The notes: generated from the letters alone by a model not told the origin. 64,000 nt of DNA from Hyperoplus lanceolatus (GCA_026929865.2 CM049416.1:8538501-8602500), one strand, 5' to 3'; counted from the stretch's first letter, positions 1 through 12,988 are shown. Numbers and translations are program-made.

Positions 1-275
1 TATTCACAACAGTCATTCCACCTGTCAATCATAATTTCTTTTTTTTTGCTAATAAAAGGGATCAGCCTACTCTGAAAAGTAATGCTATTTTCAGTTCTCG
101 CTTCTGTCACTTTCTGTCATCAAGCCAAAGAGTAGGAAATGCAAACATTCACAGTGAGCCGTTTGTTTTTTAATCTCCTCTGTGACCTTTATACAACCGC
201 TGTCATGTTTTGCTCCTCGGGTCCACGTGGGCGAGGGAGGCACGCTCGTTAGTTGGCTTTTTAACGAGCTGAAGT

Positions 276-279
276 ACAC

Positions 280-373
<94 letters not shown>
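276..373. repeat. (CA)n microsatellite
   Basis: An almost pure CA dinucleotide run of about 98 bp, interrupted by a single CG and a single TA variant. It produces spurious poly(His-Thr) or poly(Cys-Val) open frames on both strands. Confidence 0.97.
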
Positions 374-1657
374 TACGTTTCAGTACACCATTTCTGCCTA
401 TATGCTCTCATTATCAGCAAGTTAATAACACCGAATAACATGCCGAGGATTACATTCCGAGGCCAGTGTGTTCAGCACAAATAGGCCCTCTCATCTGATC
501 TTGTGATTGTAGGTGACAACAGCTCGTTCAGTAAATTAAACAGTCTTTTATCTGTCTTCCTTTAGTTCAGCAGTATCGTCCATGTAAAGGGCATTTAACC
601 TGGGAAAGGTTTGTGGCATTGAAATACAGTATGCCAGCTTTTATGTTTTTATGCTGTAGGTGGATTTGCAAAGGCAGTAGCTTGTTCTTAAATGAAAATC
701 ATTGTTGTGCTGACCTGAAACATTGTGTGCAGAGTTGAGATAAGTCACAATAGATCGTAGTTGAACCAGGACGTATGTCTATGAAACTAGGACGGATGTT
801 TACAACAATTTGGTTAATAATTGTTGTGCTTTTGTTCAGCAGCTCCTTCCTAGCCACATCACACACCACCATTCACTTAGCCTCTGTGGACAGTTCTTCA
901 TATAAATCCCCCCTATAAAGGCATTGGATTATAAGTCTTTTTTCCCCAGTTACGGTTAATGATAGTAATCATGGGCAGAGCTGTAAAAAAAAGATAATAG
1001 CATAAGACCATAGCAGGATCCGTACCAGGGGAGATATTTACCTTATTAATCCGATTGGGTATCAGCCAGAAGTGACCAAAACACATTAAATGCTTTTACT
1101 CTCCATAAAAATGGGTCACATTCATTAAGTCACAGTGGACTGCTGACTGGTATAAAAGATGGATTTCAATACTAGCATGCGCTTATGTTCAGCCTACCAT
1201 TGGATCTAGTAAACTTAGACATTAGTAAAATATAGAAGCAGGACATCACTTCTTTATATCCAAATGTTCTGCGTATCTCAGTTGACCTCGGGGATCGGAT
1301 TTTTCTCTCAGAGTGCCGTTGAGTAGAAAGTTTTGACATTCAGCACGTATACTGTTCATCAGACACTGGAGTTTCATTTCAGAGAACAGGGCGAAAAGGC
1401 AGCATCTTAATTAGGGAAAACTCTCTGTGCCAATTTGTTATCCAGGCTGTAGAGATATGGTTGTATTTTTTTAAATTCACCAGAGAGCTTCTTCCACTTA
1501 AACCGGTGAGCAAAGCGTCTTGAAACAAAGAAGCAATTATAAGAAGTAAGAAATCTTTTTCTTTTTCTGCCGACTGAGATTTCTCTCAGACATATCACCC
1601 TCATTCCTCTGCCCTTCATCTCTTCACTCCATCTTGACCATTCACTAAGACTATCAA

Positions 1658-1745
1658 ATCAAATCAAATCAGTTTTATTTGTATAGCCCAATATCACAAA
1701 TAGACAGTTGCCTCAGACATTTGCCTCAGTGGGCTTTACATTCCA
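1658..1745. repeat. Dispersed teleost repeat ('tatagcccaatatcacaaat' type)
   Basis: The block containing tttgtatagcccaatatcac and gcctcagtgggctttaca resembles a short sequence I recognise as very common in fish introns and UTRs. A run of repeated AATCA precedes it. Its class (possibly the 3' end of a retroelement) cannot be settled from this window. Confidence 0.6.
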
Positions 1746-1792
1746 TATAGTATGACACCCTGCCCTTACACCCTTAGACCCGCTCACCTAAT

Positions 1793-2533
1793 GCTAGGTT
1801 TACACTAGAGGACTTTTAAAAGACTTTGAAAAGCCTGAAGACTGAAACCCTCTTACATCTAAAGACAATCAACTCACACCTGAATACAACTAGTCATTAG
1901 TTTTCAGTCACAGACTGAGATTTTGAAAAGACAGTGGTCTCATATTGCAAGACTACAACTAGATTCCTTTTGAGATTAACATTATTTCCGCAAACGCGAT
2001 TGTGATTATTTAATTAAAAAAAAGTTAATTCAATATTCCGAGCGGGGGACTTCCTTTAGTTATTTGACCAGCTTTATTTGCTGATCTCATCCCCCAATAA
2101 CTTTAACTCCTAACCCTGTATTTAACGTTAGAGTGTTCAGGTTGCGCGGCTGTCAGCCTGGTTCTCCACCGAGGCTTCTATGAAAAAGTATCCGAAATAA
2201 GTACCTCACCGGGCGGACACAGGTCGCGACTAATGCCGCTCCTCCTGTGTCGTGCTTGGTGCATGCGAGAGTGTGCCAGTGTTAACGTCATTTCGCTTGA
2301 GCCAACCCTCTAAGACTAGCGATAATATCAAACCTGTTTGATAATGTCGGAACGTCAAGACGGGAAGAAGACTGGCTGAAATCGGGTCAGAAGACCACCA
2401 TACACCAAACGACTGAGATAACGGGCGCGCGCCGCAACTCCAGCACGACTCCAGTGATTTCAGTCCGACATTGGAAGATTGTCTGCGACTGTCAAATCGC
2501 CTGAAAAGTTGTGTAGTGTAAGCCCAGCATAAG
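1793..2533. mobile_element. Degenerate terminal-inverted-repeat DNA element
   Basis: The left end (GCTAGGTTTACACTAGAG..., from about 1794) aligns imperfectly with the reverse complement of the right end (GCTGGGCTTACACTACAC..., reading back from about 2531) over roughly 35 bp. No clean target-site duplication was found and no transposase is recognisable. It is probably an old non-autonomous hAT-like element. Boundaries are approximate. Confidence 0.5.
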
Positions 2534-3362
2534 ACTATTGCTACTACGCTGGACAACCTTTCCATTCCACACATTACATATTCAGTCACGGGTTTACCAC
2601 TCCAAACTCAGTTATCTTTTTTAAAACAATGTGTCTTTGCTTTTTCTGTGAGAGGAAAACAAAAGCATGCTTGTCCTTCCTAGCCAGTGACTATAAATAA
2701 CAACCTGCCTGTATTTAGCTCGCTAAATAGGAACATTTCATATCCATTTGTTGGTTGCAAAGGCCATCTCTTTGTGTTCATGCCTTTCAGCGGACTCATT
2801 TTCTCACCCCGTGATGACTACATACAGGATTACATGCCCCAAGCAAAAAGTCAGCATCTTCACCTGTTGATGAACCATGGGAAAAAATGGAAGTAATTCA
2901 ACCGCATTGTGTCACAGTGTAGCGCTAGATCACACTGCTTTTTCCCTTCTAATATAACCCTGTGTGGCTGCTTTGCTTAAATAGACAGAGGCTAGATATA
3001 TGATTTATTGTCATACATCTCCACCAATGCCAAATAGGATGCAATAGACTCATTTCCAGTCCCACAGTTAGCCATGAATGGATGTAGAAACATCCCCTAT
3101 CACATGCTTTCATGTTGGCACTTCTCCCTGCTCCACCACTGTAGAGAGCTCACCTTTCAGTGACCATAGGGCCAGGGCCAGGATGATGTGCAATTTCACT
3201 GATTGTTTCCAATCGGTGAAGTTCCATTAGTGCCACAGCAGCTGTTGTCATATGCAATCAATACAAACATTTGTTGCTATTTATAGCGCCTATATGATTG
3301 ATGCTTCCATTGACATGTGCCTGTAAGGCATCATCAGCTATGGTATGTCCATCAACATGATT

Positions 3363-3563
3363 AAAGATCAGAAAGATTATGGGGGCGCCCTTAGCTCAGT
3401 TGGTAGGGCGTCCCCCCCATGGGCCTCGGCCAGCAGCGGACTCGGGTTCAATTCCAGCCCGCGGTCGTTCTCTGCATGTCACTCTGCCCCATTTCACCTC
3501 TGTCTCTACACTATCAATAAAGCATCAAAATGCCAAAAAATATCTTTAAAAGATCAGAAAGAT
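3363..3563 (+). mobile_element. tRNA-derived SINE with perfect 15-bp target-site duplication
   Basis: The body spans 3378-3548 and starts with a tRNA-like head: an A-box-like TTAGCTCAGTTGGTAGGGCG and a B-box-like GGGTTCAATTCC. It continues with a body ending in ATCAATAAAGCATCAAAATG and an A-rich tail finishing ATATCTTTAA. A perfect 15-bp direct repeat (AAAGATCAGAAAGAT) flanks it at 3363-3377 and 3549-3563. A sister copy lies at 50541-50731. This is a retroposon in copine intron sequence, not a tRNA gene: the head has no closing acceptor stem. Confidence 0.9.
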
Positions 3564-4129
3564 GATCAATGAGTAAGCAGGCATGTTTTGAAGGTCAGAT
3601 ACTATTGTATGCTCATTTTTCAGGTTCAAAATTGTAATTTGGGTTTCTACTAGTGTTCATGGCGTAGTGTCCATAAGACCCCTTATATCTATCAGTGCCA
3701 TTGCTGAATCTCCTCTTTTCAGCCCCTGTCTAAAACGCTCTGTTTTAGAGCCTGTTCAAAAAGCCCAGTCTGCTCTGAATTGCCCTGATATTAACTGAGT
3801 ATCTAAGGGTGTGCTTGTCACAGGTAGAGGTAGTGCCGAATTAGATTGTTGTAAGGGGAGAGAAATTTGACTGGGGTTTTTGAGCACAGGTTTTCAGAAA
3901 GGTGGAGGTGGAGTACAAGGGATAGAGTTGTTTCTTCTCATACTTTGGGAGTCTCTTGATACCCCGGGGACCCATAATAATGTTGTAAACGCTGAACAAG
4001 TGCATTTTGCATAGGTGACCTTTAACATTTCCATATCCCAGTCTTGACAGGGATGCCGTGCCGAGTTGTGTTACAGCTTTATCATTATTTCATCAGTCTA
4101 TGTCACTAACTGCCTTCCTTCCCTCTCAG

Positions 4130-4318
4130 TTTGTCCCATTCAGGGACTACATTGACCGGACGGGGAACCACGTGCTTAGCATGGCCAGACTGGCCAAAGA
4201 CGTCTTGGCAGAGATCCCAGACCAGTTCCTGTCCTACATGAGGACCCGCGGGTTCAAGCCTTCTCCAGCGCCACCTCCCTACACGCCACCAGGGCAGCCC
4301 ATCCAGACCCAGATATGA
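4130..4318 (+). CDS. cpne8: Copine, terminal coding exon (most like copine-8)
   Basis: Copines are Ca2+-dependent phospholipid-binding proteins with two C2 domains followed by a von Willebrand A-like domain. This exon encodes only the last 62 residues: the end of the A domain ([20 protein letters not shown], then [19 protein letters not shown]) and a proline-rich tail ending QIQTQI-like (...QPIQTQI). It opens in phase 0 after the acceptor CCTCTCAG and stops at TGA 4316-4318. The ID in RDYID, the AK in LAKDV and the tail LSYMRTR match remembered copine-8 better than copine-5 (RDYVD, LARDV, VSYMK). The nearby ALG10 gene supports this, because human CPNE8 lies next to ALG10B. The rest of the gene lies upstream, outside the window. 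The copine family call is very secure; the paralogue is likely but not proven. Confidence 0.85.
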   Translation, partial: FVPFRDYIDRTGNHVLSMARLAKDVLAEIPDQFLSYMRTRGFKPSPAPPPYTPPGQPIQTQI

Positions 4319-4759
4319 GGAGCGCAGGAGGCCAAAAAAGCCTTTCCGGAGTCAGGGGGTTTAGCCAAACTTTACGCGTGAAATACTTCCATTTCCCTAA
4401 AGCCGCTCTCCATGCCTGGTGGTTGTGGTGGATCACAGTGGGGTTTCTATCTCGTGTTCAGGAAGCTGCATGTCGGGGCAAGGAGAGTGTCTCTTTTGAG
4501 GACACAGGGACAGCCAATGAGAGTCTGTTTACTTCCACTATCAAGCATTCCTGTTACCGTCTGGATTAAAAAAAGATAATTATTATTTGCCTGGGAAACC
4601 TGGATAGGCTTCGGAGAGACTTTGGAGAGTATGAAATCAAAGCTAGGAAGAAAAGAAAGAAAGGAAGCACAGATCTTTGGAAACACTGTAAAGAGAATGT
4701 CTTCAGACAAAACAAAGGAATGACTTGATCCTAAATCTGTAAATAACTGGACATATGTT

Positions 4760-4768
4760 CCTCTCTCT

Positions 4769-4816
<48 letters not shown>

Positions 4817-4830
4817 CTCTCTCCAACTCA
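4760..4830. repeat. (TC)n pyrimidine microsatellite
   Basis: A CT-dinucleotide run with occasional TTT interruptions. A second shorter CT-rich run is at about 4916-4960. Confidence 0.9.
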
Positions 4831-5384
4831 TTCATTGTTTACAGTAAACGCAAACGATTTTTTACTGTTGATACTTTTATATACATATAGTTTCAATATG
4901 AGGCTTGTACTATTCTCTCGCTTTCTTTCTCTCTCTCTTTTTTCTCTCTCTCTCTCTCGGCATGTGCGTCAGGTAGCAGCAGTGCAGGTCCTGGTAGCCC
5001 TTCTGTACCGTACTGTGCTGTACCGTACCGTACCGTACTGTATTCTGATGTTCGTATTAACCTATTGCATGAGTGTAGCCTCAGTCAAGTGCATGCATAT
5101 AGTGGCCCTGCACTACCTCTTCTACCCATCGTACTGTCTGTCTGACTGTCTGTATGTCTGTGGGGGTGAGTGTCTGGCTGTTTCTCCATTTTTCACTTCA
5201 CCCGGTCTGTCTGTCTGCACTGCTCTCAGGCCTGAGACGACTGTCTATCTGTAAACTTGCTCACAGCTTCTATCTCTCTTTCTCTCTCTTCTCTGTCTAA
5301 TATGACTTTTACCAGCTGTGTTTCCATCCAACAGTTTATTTATCAGAAAATGCATAATTTTTATGCTAATCAAAAGAGTGAACG

Positions 5385-5612
5385 CTTTTAATACAAAATG
5401 TGATCAATGCCAACGTAACCAACACTTACACTATCAAATGTTAGCATGCTATTATGCTACTCTAGGATGGTGAACAAGGTAAACATACCAGCCAAATATC
5501 TGCATGTCAACATTGTTATTAGCAAGCACGTTAGCATGTTGACGTTCGACACAGCGGTGTGTTGAGGTCTATGCTAAGCTCGACCTCACTGAGCTGCTAG
5601 CATGACGGTAGA
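5385..5612. repeat. Dispersed repeat with GTTAGCATG/GAGCTGCTAGCATG motifs, copy 1
   Basis: It contains ATGTTAGCATGCTATTATGC, ACGTTAGCATGTTGACGTT and CTCACTGAGCTGCTAGCATG. Diverged relatives in the same orientation lie at about 53400-53565 and 61185-61400. It resembles a widespread, non-coding teleost interspersed repeat. Its class is not known to me. Confidence 0.6.
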
Positions 5613-5822
5613 GCCAATATCATCATACAAATAACATTATCAAAGATTTACAAACATTTTCTTTCTACTTTTTTATATTTCAAATGTCAATGTTTTTTTT
5701 TTGTAGCCAAATTGTGGCTACAGAAGTAGTAAATTGTGTTACAGCATTTCATACTTTAGTGTAGCACTTCTTTGACTTCCGGATGAAAGCATAGCTACTC
5801 TCTCAGTCTCTCTCTTACTCTG

Positions 5823-5825
<3 letters not shown>

Positions 5826-5887
<62 letters not shown>
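5826..5887. repeat. (CT)n microsatellite
   Basis: A pure CT run of about 60 bp inside the probable copine 3' UTR. It gives a spurious Arg-Glu repeat frame on the minus strand. Confidence 0.95.
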
Positions 5888-5889
<2 letters not shown>

Positions 5890-7066
5890 CTCTTCCAAAC
5901 TGCCTTGGCAATAGGATGCCCACGTGCCCAGGGGTTTTTCGTGTGTCATTGTGTTGTCTAAACACCACGTCCCGTGCCCCATGTTTTTTAAATCGACAGC
6001 AGCTGCTTTCAAACAGAAATACTGTTTGAGCGTAAAGAGCCCAGTGGTCAAAAATGCAGAGAAAAACACAGTTCTATCTATGTTGGATATTTTCGTTCAA
6101 TTTAATTTTTTTGGTGTGCATTTTTTATTTTATTTTTTAATGCACCTTTAGCTTTGATAGAGCTTTTTATATGTTAGTTTTTTGGATGTGTATTTTTGTG
6201 TGCCAATCATGTGTAAAAGGATGATTTGTGTGATTCCCGTTGGACTAGTTTCGTACGACCATCTCTTGAAGTTGAATAATGAGTGAGCGTTGTGAAGGAT
6301 TGTTCGCTGTTTGAATGAAAGAGTGAATGTGAAAGAGATCTGTGTGTTGTGTCAAACACCTGCTTCTTAAAACATTAGCTAAAATGTTTGCTAAAATGTG
6401 GGGATGCAGGAACATTTGAACATTCATTTGATAGTCAGTGAATTCCATTGCAGCACCAAGATTGTGAAAGGATATTTAAGCATTTCATTCATTGTTTTTT
6501 GCTGTAGCAACACTAGGAAATAGTCTTAAATATGTTTCTTTAACGTGAAGCATCCTATCATTTTGACATGAAAATTGCACGGACACAACTACCTGTTTAA
6601 GTTACACACAAATAAAGCGTAACACATCCAATATACAGTACATCCAATTTTGAATATTACCCCAAATATTTAATTTTCTGGCTGTTCTAATAATTTTGTT
6701 CTCCAAATGTAAGTTCACTATGCACTTATGAATATAACAAAATTATTCCAATTAATCTATTACTTATTAAATCACTTTGTTTTATCATCTCAAAGGCATT
6801 GAGACACACTTATAACACAAATATCAAAAACTTTTTTTAATATACAAGTTTTAAAACATGAATACTGCTGACTTACTGCTCATTTGTGCAATTTTCTGAT
6901 TTGTTTGTATGACGTAGTCAGCTGATTACAGAGTTTGAGTGTTCAGCAAAGTTGTGACAGTGCCACATAGTCACATAATCCTGCAAACCTTTGCCACAGT
7001 CCACTCCTTGTTAATGACCAGTAGCACCATGGTACAGTATATGACAGTGTGCGAGTGGACAGCTTT

Positions 7067-7228
<162 letters not shown>

Positions 7229-9671
7229 AAGATGGTGCAGTCACATTGCTGCAGCCACCTACTGTGTTCAAAGCCTAGCTGGACACATCATTAGGAATGC
7301 AGGTCAATATAAGTAGCTCATTACAGCCTCAGCAGATATACTGTAAAACTCACGTTGTCCAAACTGCGAAACAACACTACGGGGGTCAGAGCTAGGCTTA
7401 TTAATGATTTTCTTAATTGGAAAGGCAGAGAAGGGATCAGATAAGTGTTGTGAAGTTAGCCGTTGTTAGCCAATTTAGCAGGATGCCCTTCTGGTATTTA
7501 TAAATCACTGCAATAACTGTCTTAACAAAAGCACAAGTAGAGACGAAAAAAAAATTGACTCAGAATTATCAGTTACACACCAATCTGTCCAACATTGGTC
7601 ACTAAGCTAACGGTTTTACCAGACCAACTAAAGCTGTAATTTGAGAGTGTAAAATAGATATATTTATTGATTATAATTTCACATTATATTCCTTTTGTCA
7701 AATTTTACCTTCAGTTAAACTTCATCTCACTTCAAAGATTTAGAAAGAACACACCAGAATCAATTTCACTAAGAGTTGATGGTGAATGTAGCTACTCACC
7801 TTTTTAACAGCTACCATGTTGCTCCAAGCTATTCCTTTATGTTTTCTTCACTTTAAAAGAAAATGTATATGATAATTGGCTGGCCAGATCCAGACCCAGG
7901 AGGCTGTTGTTAAACGGTGTTCACACAATACAAATAGCCTCCATGCTGCCCATGTCGTGCCATTGAATGGCTTACTACCTCCGGTTTCACGTCATGTCTT
8001 CTTAAGCAAATTCTTTCAGGGTATGAAAATACATGTCTTACTTCACTCTTATTTCACTACAAGGAAGGGAAAAAAGCTGCCAGCCTTGAGTCTTAAAGCT
8101 AACTGTAAAATGTAACCATTGCGAAATGTTGAAATATCACAAAATGTATGGGAATAAAATATTCTATTATGAAACCAACCATTAGAATGAATGCGCTCTG
8201 AATTCCCTAAACATGATGGTTGTTTTGCATAAGGTTATTTCAAGTTGGGAAAATTGCTCAACCTATAAGTATGAAAAATGTCATTCTAAAGGCAATTTAA
8301 ACCACAATCATTCAGATAGGTTTCAAAATATAATACATTTCAATGACATGTATTCAGTGGTATTTAAAAAAAAAGACTTAATGATTTATTGTGTTGGCCT
8401 TTCTTTGCTTTCGTACCTTCCCTCACACATTGGTGCTCTTATATTGTGTTGGTCTGCTATGGGTGGACATATACTATTGTTGTAGTTATATTTATTATTC
8501 ATTTAGTTTTCCATCCTGTTTCCATCATAGTGCTACAGCTCCACTTAGTTTGCAAAGCCCCATAAAAGTATATGTGCTAGGAGTGTGTATGTCCGTGTGA
8601 GTGTGTGCATGAATGTGTTTGATACAAATACACTTTGCGTTTGTGTTTGTGTGTGTGAGTGGGTGTGCGTGCGTGCCTGCATGGCACCTTTAGAAGGTGA
8701 GTGTTTTAATAGACCATGTGACGTGTTCGGACACATCAGATCTTTGTTTACTGAAGCTATCCAAATAATATATTGTATGCTCGTCATATCTTCTTAACAA
8801 CGTGCACTATGTTTGCATGTACAGTTTTACAAGGGATGCACCAATTCCTTTTGTTAAAAACTGAGTGTTTTGAAATATTGAAAAGAAAAATCTGTATGAA
8901 AATTAAATGTACAAAAATGGCCTTAAATCTTACACTGACTTTTCTTGGAATTGTGCGATGCCTTCTTCAGATATATGAATCGTTTTAAGGAATTAATTGT
9001 TATCTATTTTGTGTCAGTGTTTCTATTGCTTTTCGAGTGTATTTTTCTTTGCACAAGTTCAATTATGGAGGGTAAAAAAAATTATCTTGTACTTTTTTGA
9101 AACCGTGATTAATCAGAGAAAGCATGGCTGAAGTACTGATTGTCTGATAATACATATAATAGATGACTATTTCTGTATCAAACTATGGATTTTTGAATAA
9201 ATATTCATACTAAACACTACATTGGCTGGAGCTCAGTGTCTTACATTTAGTTTTTGTCTTTTATCTCTTCTCTCTATTCAAAGCTGTTTTGGAATAATAT
9301 GTGGTTTGCTCCCTCACTTTTTCTGTTTCCCTGATTCACTCTATCGTTTTCATGCAGAGACAGCAACTACTTCCTAAAATCTGAACCCGAAAAAATATTT
9401 ATTTCTCAGTTTTCATCCCTGAAAGTAATTGACACTCGTTTAAAGAGGCAATTAGTGTGACCGCCAATGCCCTATCTAAAAAAAACAACAACAAAAAAAC
9501 AACAACAACTTTGAACTGCTTATCTGCCGGGGGGTTGATAGAGTTCTTCATCAACACTGGAGAGCTCAGCAAGAACTTTGACAGGTGCTGAGATCCTTGA
9601 TTTCCAAAATGTCACGAGTCATGACGCGGATTGTTTTTGTCAATGTTTCGGAGTATTCTCAGTACACAAAC

Positions 9672-10261
9672 TTGTAGTACCTACTACATAGGATTTTTTT
9701 GTGTTACCTAGGCTACAACATAGGTTTTTTTGTGTTACCTACTACATAGGTTTTTTTTGTGTTACCTACTACATAGGTTTTTTTTGTGTTACCTACTACA
9801 TAGGTTTTTTTTGTGTTACCTACTACATAGGTTTTTTTTGTGTTACCTACTACATAGGTTTTTTTTGTGTTACCTACTACATAGGTTTTTTTTGTGTTAC
9901 CTACTACATAGGGTTTTTTTTGTTGTGTTACCTAACACAGGGTTTTTTACCACAAAGGTTTTTTTGTGTTACCTACTACATAGGGTTTTTTCCCCAGGTT
10001 TTTTTGTGTTACCTACACATAGGTTTTTGATGTGTACCTCTACCAGCTTTTTGTGTGTACCACTACACAGGGTTTTTTTTTGTGAACCTAGGTTTTTTTT
10101 GTTGTGCTACCTAACATAAGATTCACCATCCTGACTTATCTTAGGCTGCAGTTTAGAGAATGAACCTATGTGTAGGTAGCACAAAAAAAAACCCTATGTA
10201 GTAGGTAACAAAAAAAAAACTATGTAGTAGGTAACACATATCTATGTAGTAGGTACTACAA
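9672..10261. repeat. 27-bp tandem array inside an inverted repeat
   Basis: About seven near-identical copies of a 27-bp unit (CCTACTACATAGG + T8 + GTGTTA) run from about 9730 to 9912, followed by degenerate copies to about 10115. The complementary unit (CTATGTAGTAGGTAACA...) recurs in opposite orientation at about 10155-10261. The outer ends are exact 20-bp inverted repeats: TTGTAGTACCTACTACATAG at 9672-9691 and its reverse complement at 10242-10261. Because 27 is divisible by 3, two reading frames stay open with a nine-residue repeat, but these are artefacts. It is probably a terminal-inverted-repeat element whose left end expanded in tandem. Confidence 0.9.
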
Positions 10262-11629
10262 TTAGGTCATTTATACTCTTGGAAATATGAAGCTGATTCG
10301 CTTTCTTGCCGAGGCTTGGATGAGAAGATCGAGGTCTCACGTCAGGATCTGGAGAGGTGAGTAAAAGCAAGACAGATATGCCTTCACTAAACGTTTAAAA
10401 AAATATACCTTCCTGCACATTTAAAGCTAGTTTATTAAAACCAAATACAGCCGAGCTTTAAGGGTTCGTTTTGTAAAAGCCTTGCTAGCTGTTTGGCAAT
10501 AGCTAATCACCTCCTGGGCTCTATAGCATAACCTTTATCGTCTAGGCCTTCTCATACCTCTACGCAAGAAAGCACCAACAACGAGCAAGAACAAGCCTCT
10601 TTAAAGGCTGTGCATGCAGATGTGCAATATATCAATGTTCAGTGTTTGAAACTTTCTACATATCCAAGGTTTATAATTGAGGGGTTTTATTCAATGGAGA
10701 TTGGAACAGCTCCTAAAATGAATAATTAACATAAGCAGGTTTATGGGACAGTGTTACATTATTTTGGGCAGCAATAAACACAGAATTGTTTTCCTGCAGT
10801 CTTGAGGTTTGGGACTTTGGCAGTCTGAAGGCAGAAAAGTGAAGAGAAAAAAAGTAATTGTGCTCCACTGGAATCTTTTTCCTTTTTTTCTTGTGATTTA
10901 CTCCATTATTTAAATGAAAGGAAGTAAGAAGGAGTAATCAGCTTTTGTTTAGACATGTTCAATCTCTGTCTTTATATTAGGCCAAACACATTGTAATAGG
11001 GTTGATTGGCATATGATTGGAATGGGGGACTTCTTCTTGTGTTTAAGATGCTTTTTTGCATAAAATATTTTTTTAAATGTAAAACAAAATCATTGTTGTT
11101 CGTCACATAAAGATACTCCTAAATGCGGCCTATTGTTCTTGTTACTACCCATTGCCATTTACACCTTATGGTCTGCCCCCACCTCTACAGTTACTTTCAT
11201 TGTATTTCCCCCCAAAAAAATGTATCTGCATGAGCTGTCATTTACAAGGTAACTTTGTGCCTTTGTCTTGTGTATGGAAGTTTCAATCAGTGTCATTGCT
11301 CCAAACTCCCTTCCACTGTGCATCTGTTTTTCAAACGTGATTATCTGTCACACGCTGCCATGTCTCTTTGGCAGACAGAGCGGTCCACAGAGCGAGATGG
11401 AGAGTCCACAGCATATGGATTTCTTGCTCATTATCTTGTTGAGGAGGAGTGACACAAAGGCTGTCAACAAAGAAATGAAAGAAAGTTACGATCAGACAGA
11501 AAAAACAACCGCTTTTTATATTTAACAAATCACTTTTAATTGTAGCACTGGAAGGGACATGAAAACAATGTTGAATATTTGCCAGATCTGTCTATACTTT
11601 TCATCCATCTGTGTTCCAATTCCCATACC

Positions 11630-12250
11630 TCCATACTATTTAGCATGCCAGAAACAGATTTAGAATGTCACAATTCATGCATGTCAAAAATGCAGTATGC
11701 CAAAAAAAGCCGGATGCCCTACTACACCCGGTCACATTTTGCAGAAGGCTATGCAAACCAGCATGCTTTTCTGGCTGTTGGTACCCACAATCCTCTGTGC
11801 AGCGTAAGTTATGTCACATCTACCGTGCGACCGAGAGAAAACCACTATTAACAGGTTTCTTAGATCTTGCAAAATGAAGGCTGCATTCCTATACCCATAC
11901 TTCCCTGCCATTTAGTATGATATAAAGAGATTTTGGTTGTCCCAGTACATGTGGTCAAATGCAGCATGCTTAAAAATACCTGGATGCCCTTTAACATCCG
12001 CTCGTTACTTTAAGTGTGGAAACCAGCAGCTTTTTTGGCGATTTTGACAGTCTACTGCGCAGTGGAAGCAACGTCACATCGACGGAGCCTCCGTGTGAAA
12101 ACAACAAGCAATGCAACAGATAAAGCAAGAAAGCAAGAGGCAAGATCAAGGCGCAATGTTATGATGAAATTTAAAATCGTAAAATTATGTCCCAATGGTA
12201 TGCCTACTGCATGCTCACTAGATTCTTTTTATGGTCAGATGTAGTATGTA
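11630..12250. repeat. Two diverged copies of a fish interspersed repeat
   Basis: Two blocks, starting near 11630 and 11885, share a motif order: TTTAG(C/T)ATG..., then a GCA(G/T)(T/C)ATGC block, CCGGATGCCCT/CTGGATGCCCT, GCAAACCAGCA/GGAAACCAGCA and GTCACATC. The second ends in the characteristic TAGTATGTAGAATAG. The 76-residue open frame at 12014-12244 lies inside the second copy and is therefore not called a gene. Confidence 0.6.
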
Positions 12251-12882
12251 GAATAGAAAAAAGAAAGATTTGGAATGCAGGGCTTTTAAGGTGTTTAGTT
12301 CAAATACCAACACGCTTACACTGGAATCCCTGACTCCGACTTGAATGAGACATTTTCCATATTGTCGGTATGGGCTTGAACACGTCATGACGTCATTGAC
12401 ATTTCAGAATGGATGGCTTGTCTTTGCATGAATTAGAGTAAGACGACAGCAGTGAATGTGTCAACATTATGTGGGTAATAAAGATGGCTGACATGGACAT
12501 GTGTAATCAAATATGCACAGTGTCCGGCTGTCCACTGAGGCGCCAATCAATCATTATCAGCCCTATGGTGTATATTAGATAGATGTCAGCTCATGGCCCA
12601 TCTGTTTTCCCCTCTCATAGAAACACACTCATAAAACAGACAGCTGACAAGATGAATTTTGCCTTATTACAGATCAACATTTGCAAAAACACATTCACTC
12701 AGTTGGGCCCCTCGCTCTAAAATCTGCCTTGAAATTGTGGACCGGCTGCCTGACGTGAAGTGAAATTTAATCTTAAATGAAGTTTGTACATCTACGTGTG
12801 AAATGAGGCGGGCAGCATCGAGGGAGGGATTGGCAGAAGGTGGCATAGGGAGGTCGGACAAAATTAAAATCACAGCAGGCTG

Positions 12883-12988
<106 letters not shown>

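Larger units (their letters stand above)
1..4129 (+). other. Last intron of the copine gene (partial)
   Basis: No coding exon is recognisable here. The stretch ends in a pyrimidine-rich acceptor (CCTCTCAG, 4122-4129) directly before the copine terminal exon. It holds a CA microsatellite, a dispersed repeat near 1660-1745, a degenerate inverted-repeat element (about 1793-2533) and a tRNA-derived SINE (3378-3548). The open frames here have no family resemblance and overlap these repeats. That it is an intron is inferred from the exon phase and acceptor. Confidence 0.7.

Noticed and set aside
2230-2589. 119-residue minus-strand frame
   Set aside because: It overlaps the right end of the degenerate inverted-repeat element and has no recognisable domain.
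3388-3470. Functional tRNA gene
   Set aside because: Box A and box B are present but the acceptor stem does not close, and the sequence continues into a SINE body with a poly-A-type tail and target duplication. The same holds at 50548-50620 and, on the minus strand, 21340-21415.
9701-10119. 109- and 129-residue repeat proteins with nine-residue units
   Set aside because: The 27-bp tandem unit is a multiple of three, so frames stay open by chance. There is no start context, splice signal or family resemblance.
9672-10261. CRISPR-like array
   Set aside because: Units are contiguous without unique spacers, contain T8 runs, and the locus is in a vertebrate genome.
10286-10357. Small exon-like segment with a good donor (GAGAG/GTGAGT)
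   Set aside because: The ATG frame gives only 25 residues and no partner exon is recognisable. It could be an untranslated exon but there is nothing to support it.
12014-12244. 76-residue frame with a signal-peptide-like start (MWKPAAFLAILTVYCAVEA)
   Set aside because: It lies wholly inside a fish interspersed repeat with a diverged copy just upstream, so the secretory look is probably coincidental.
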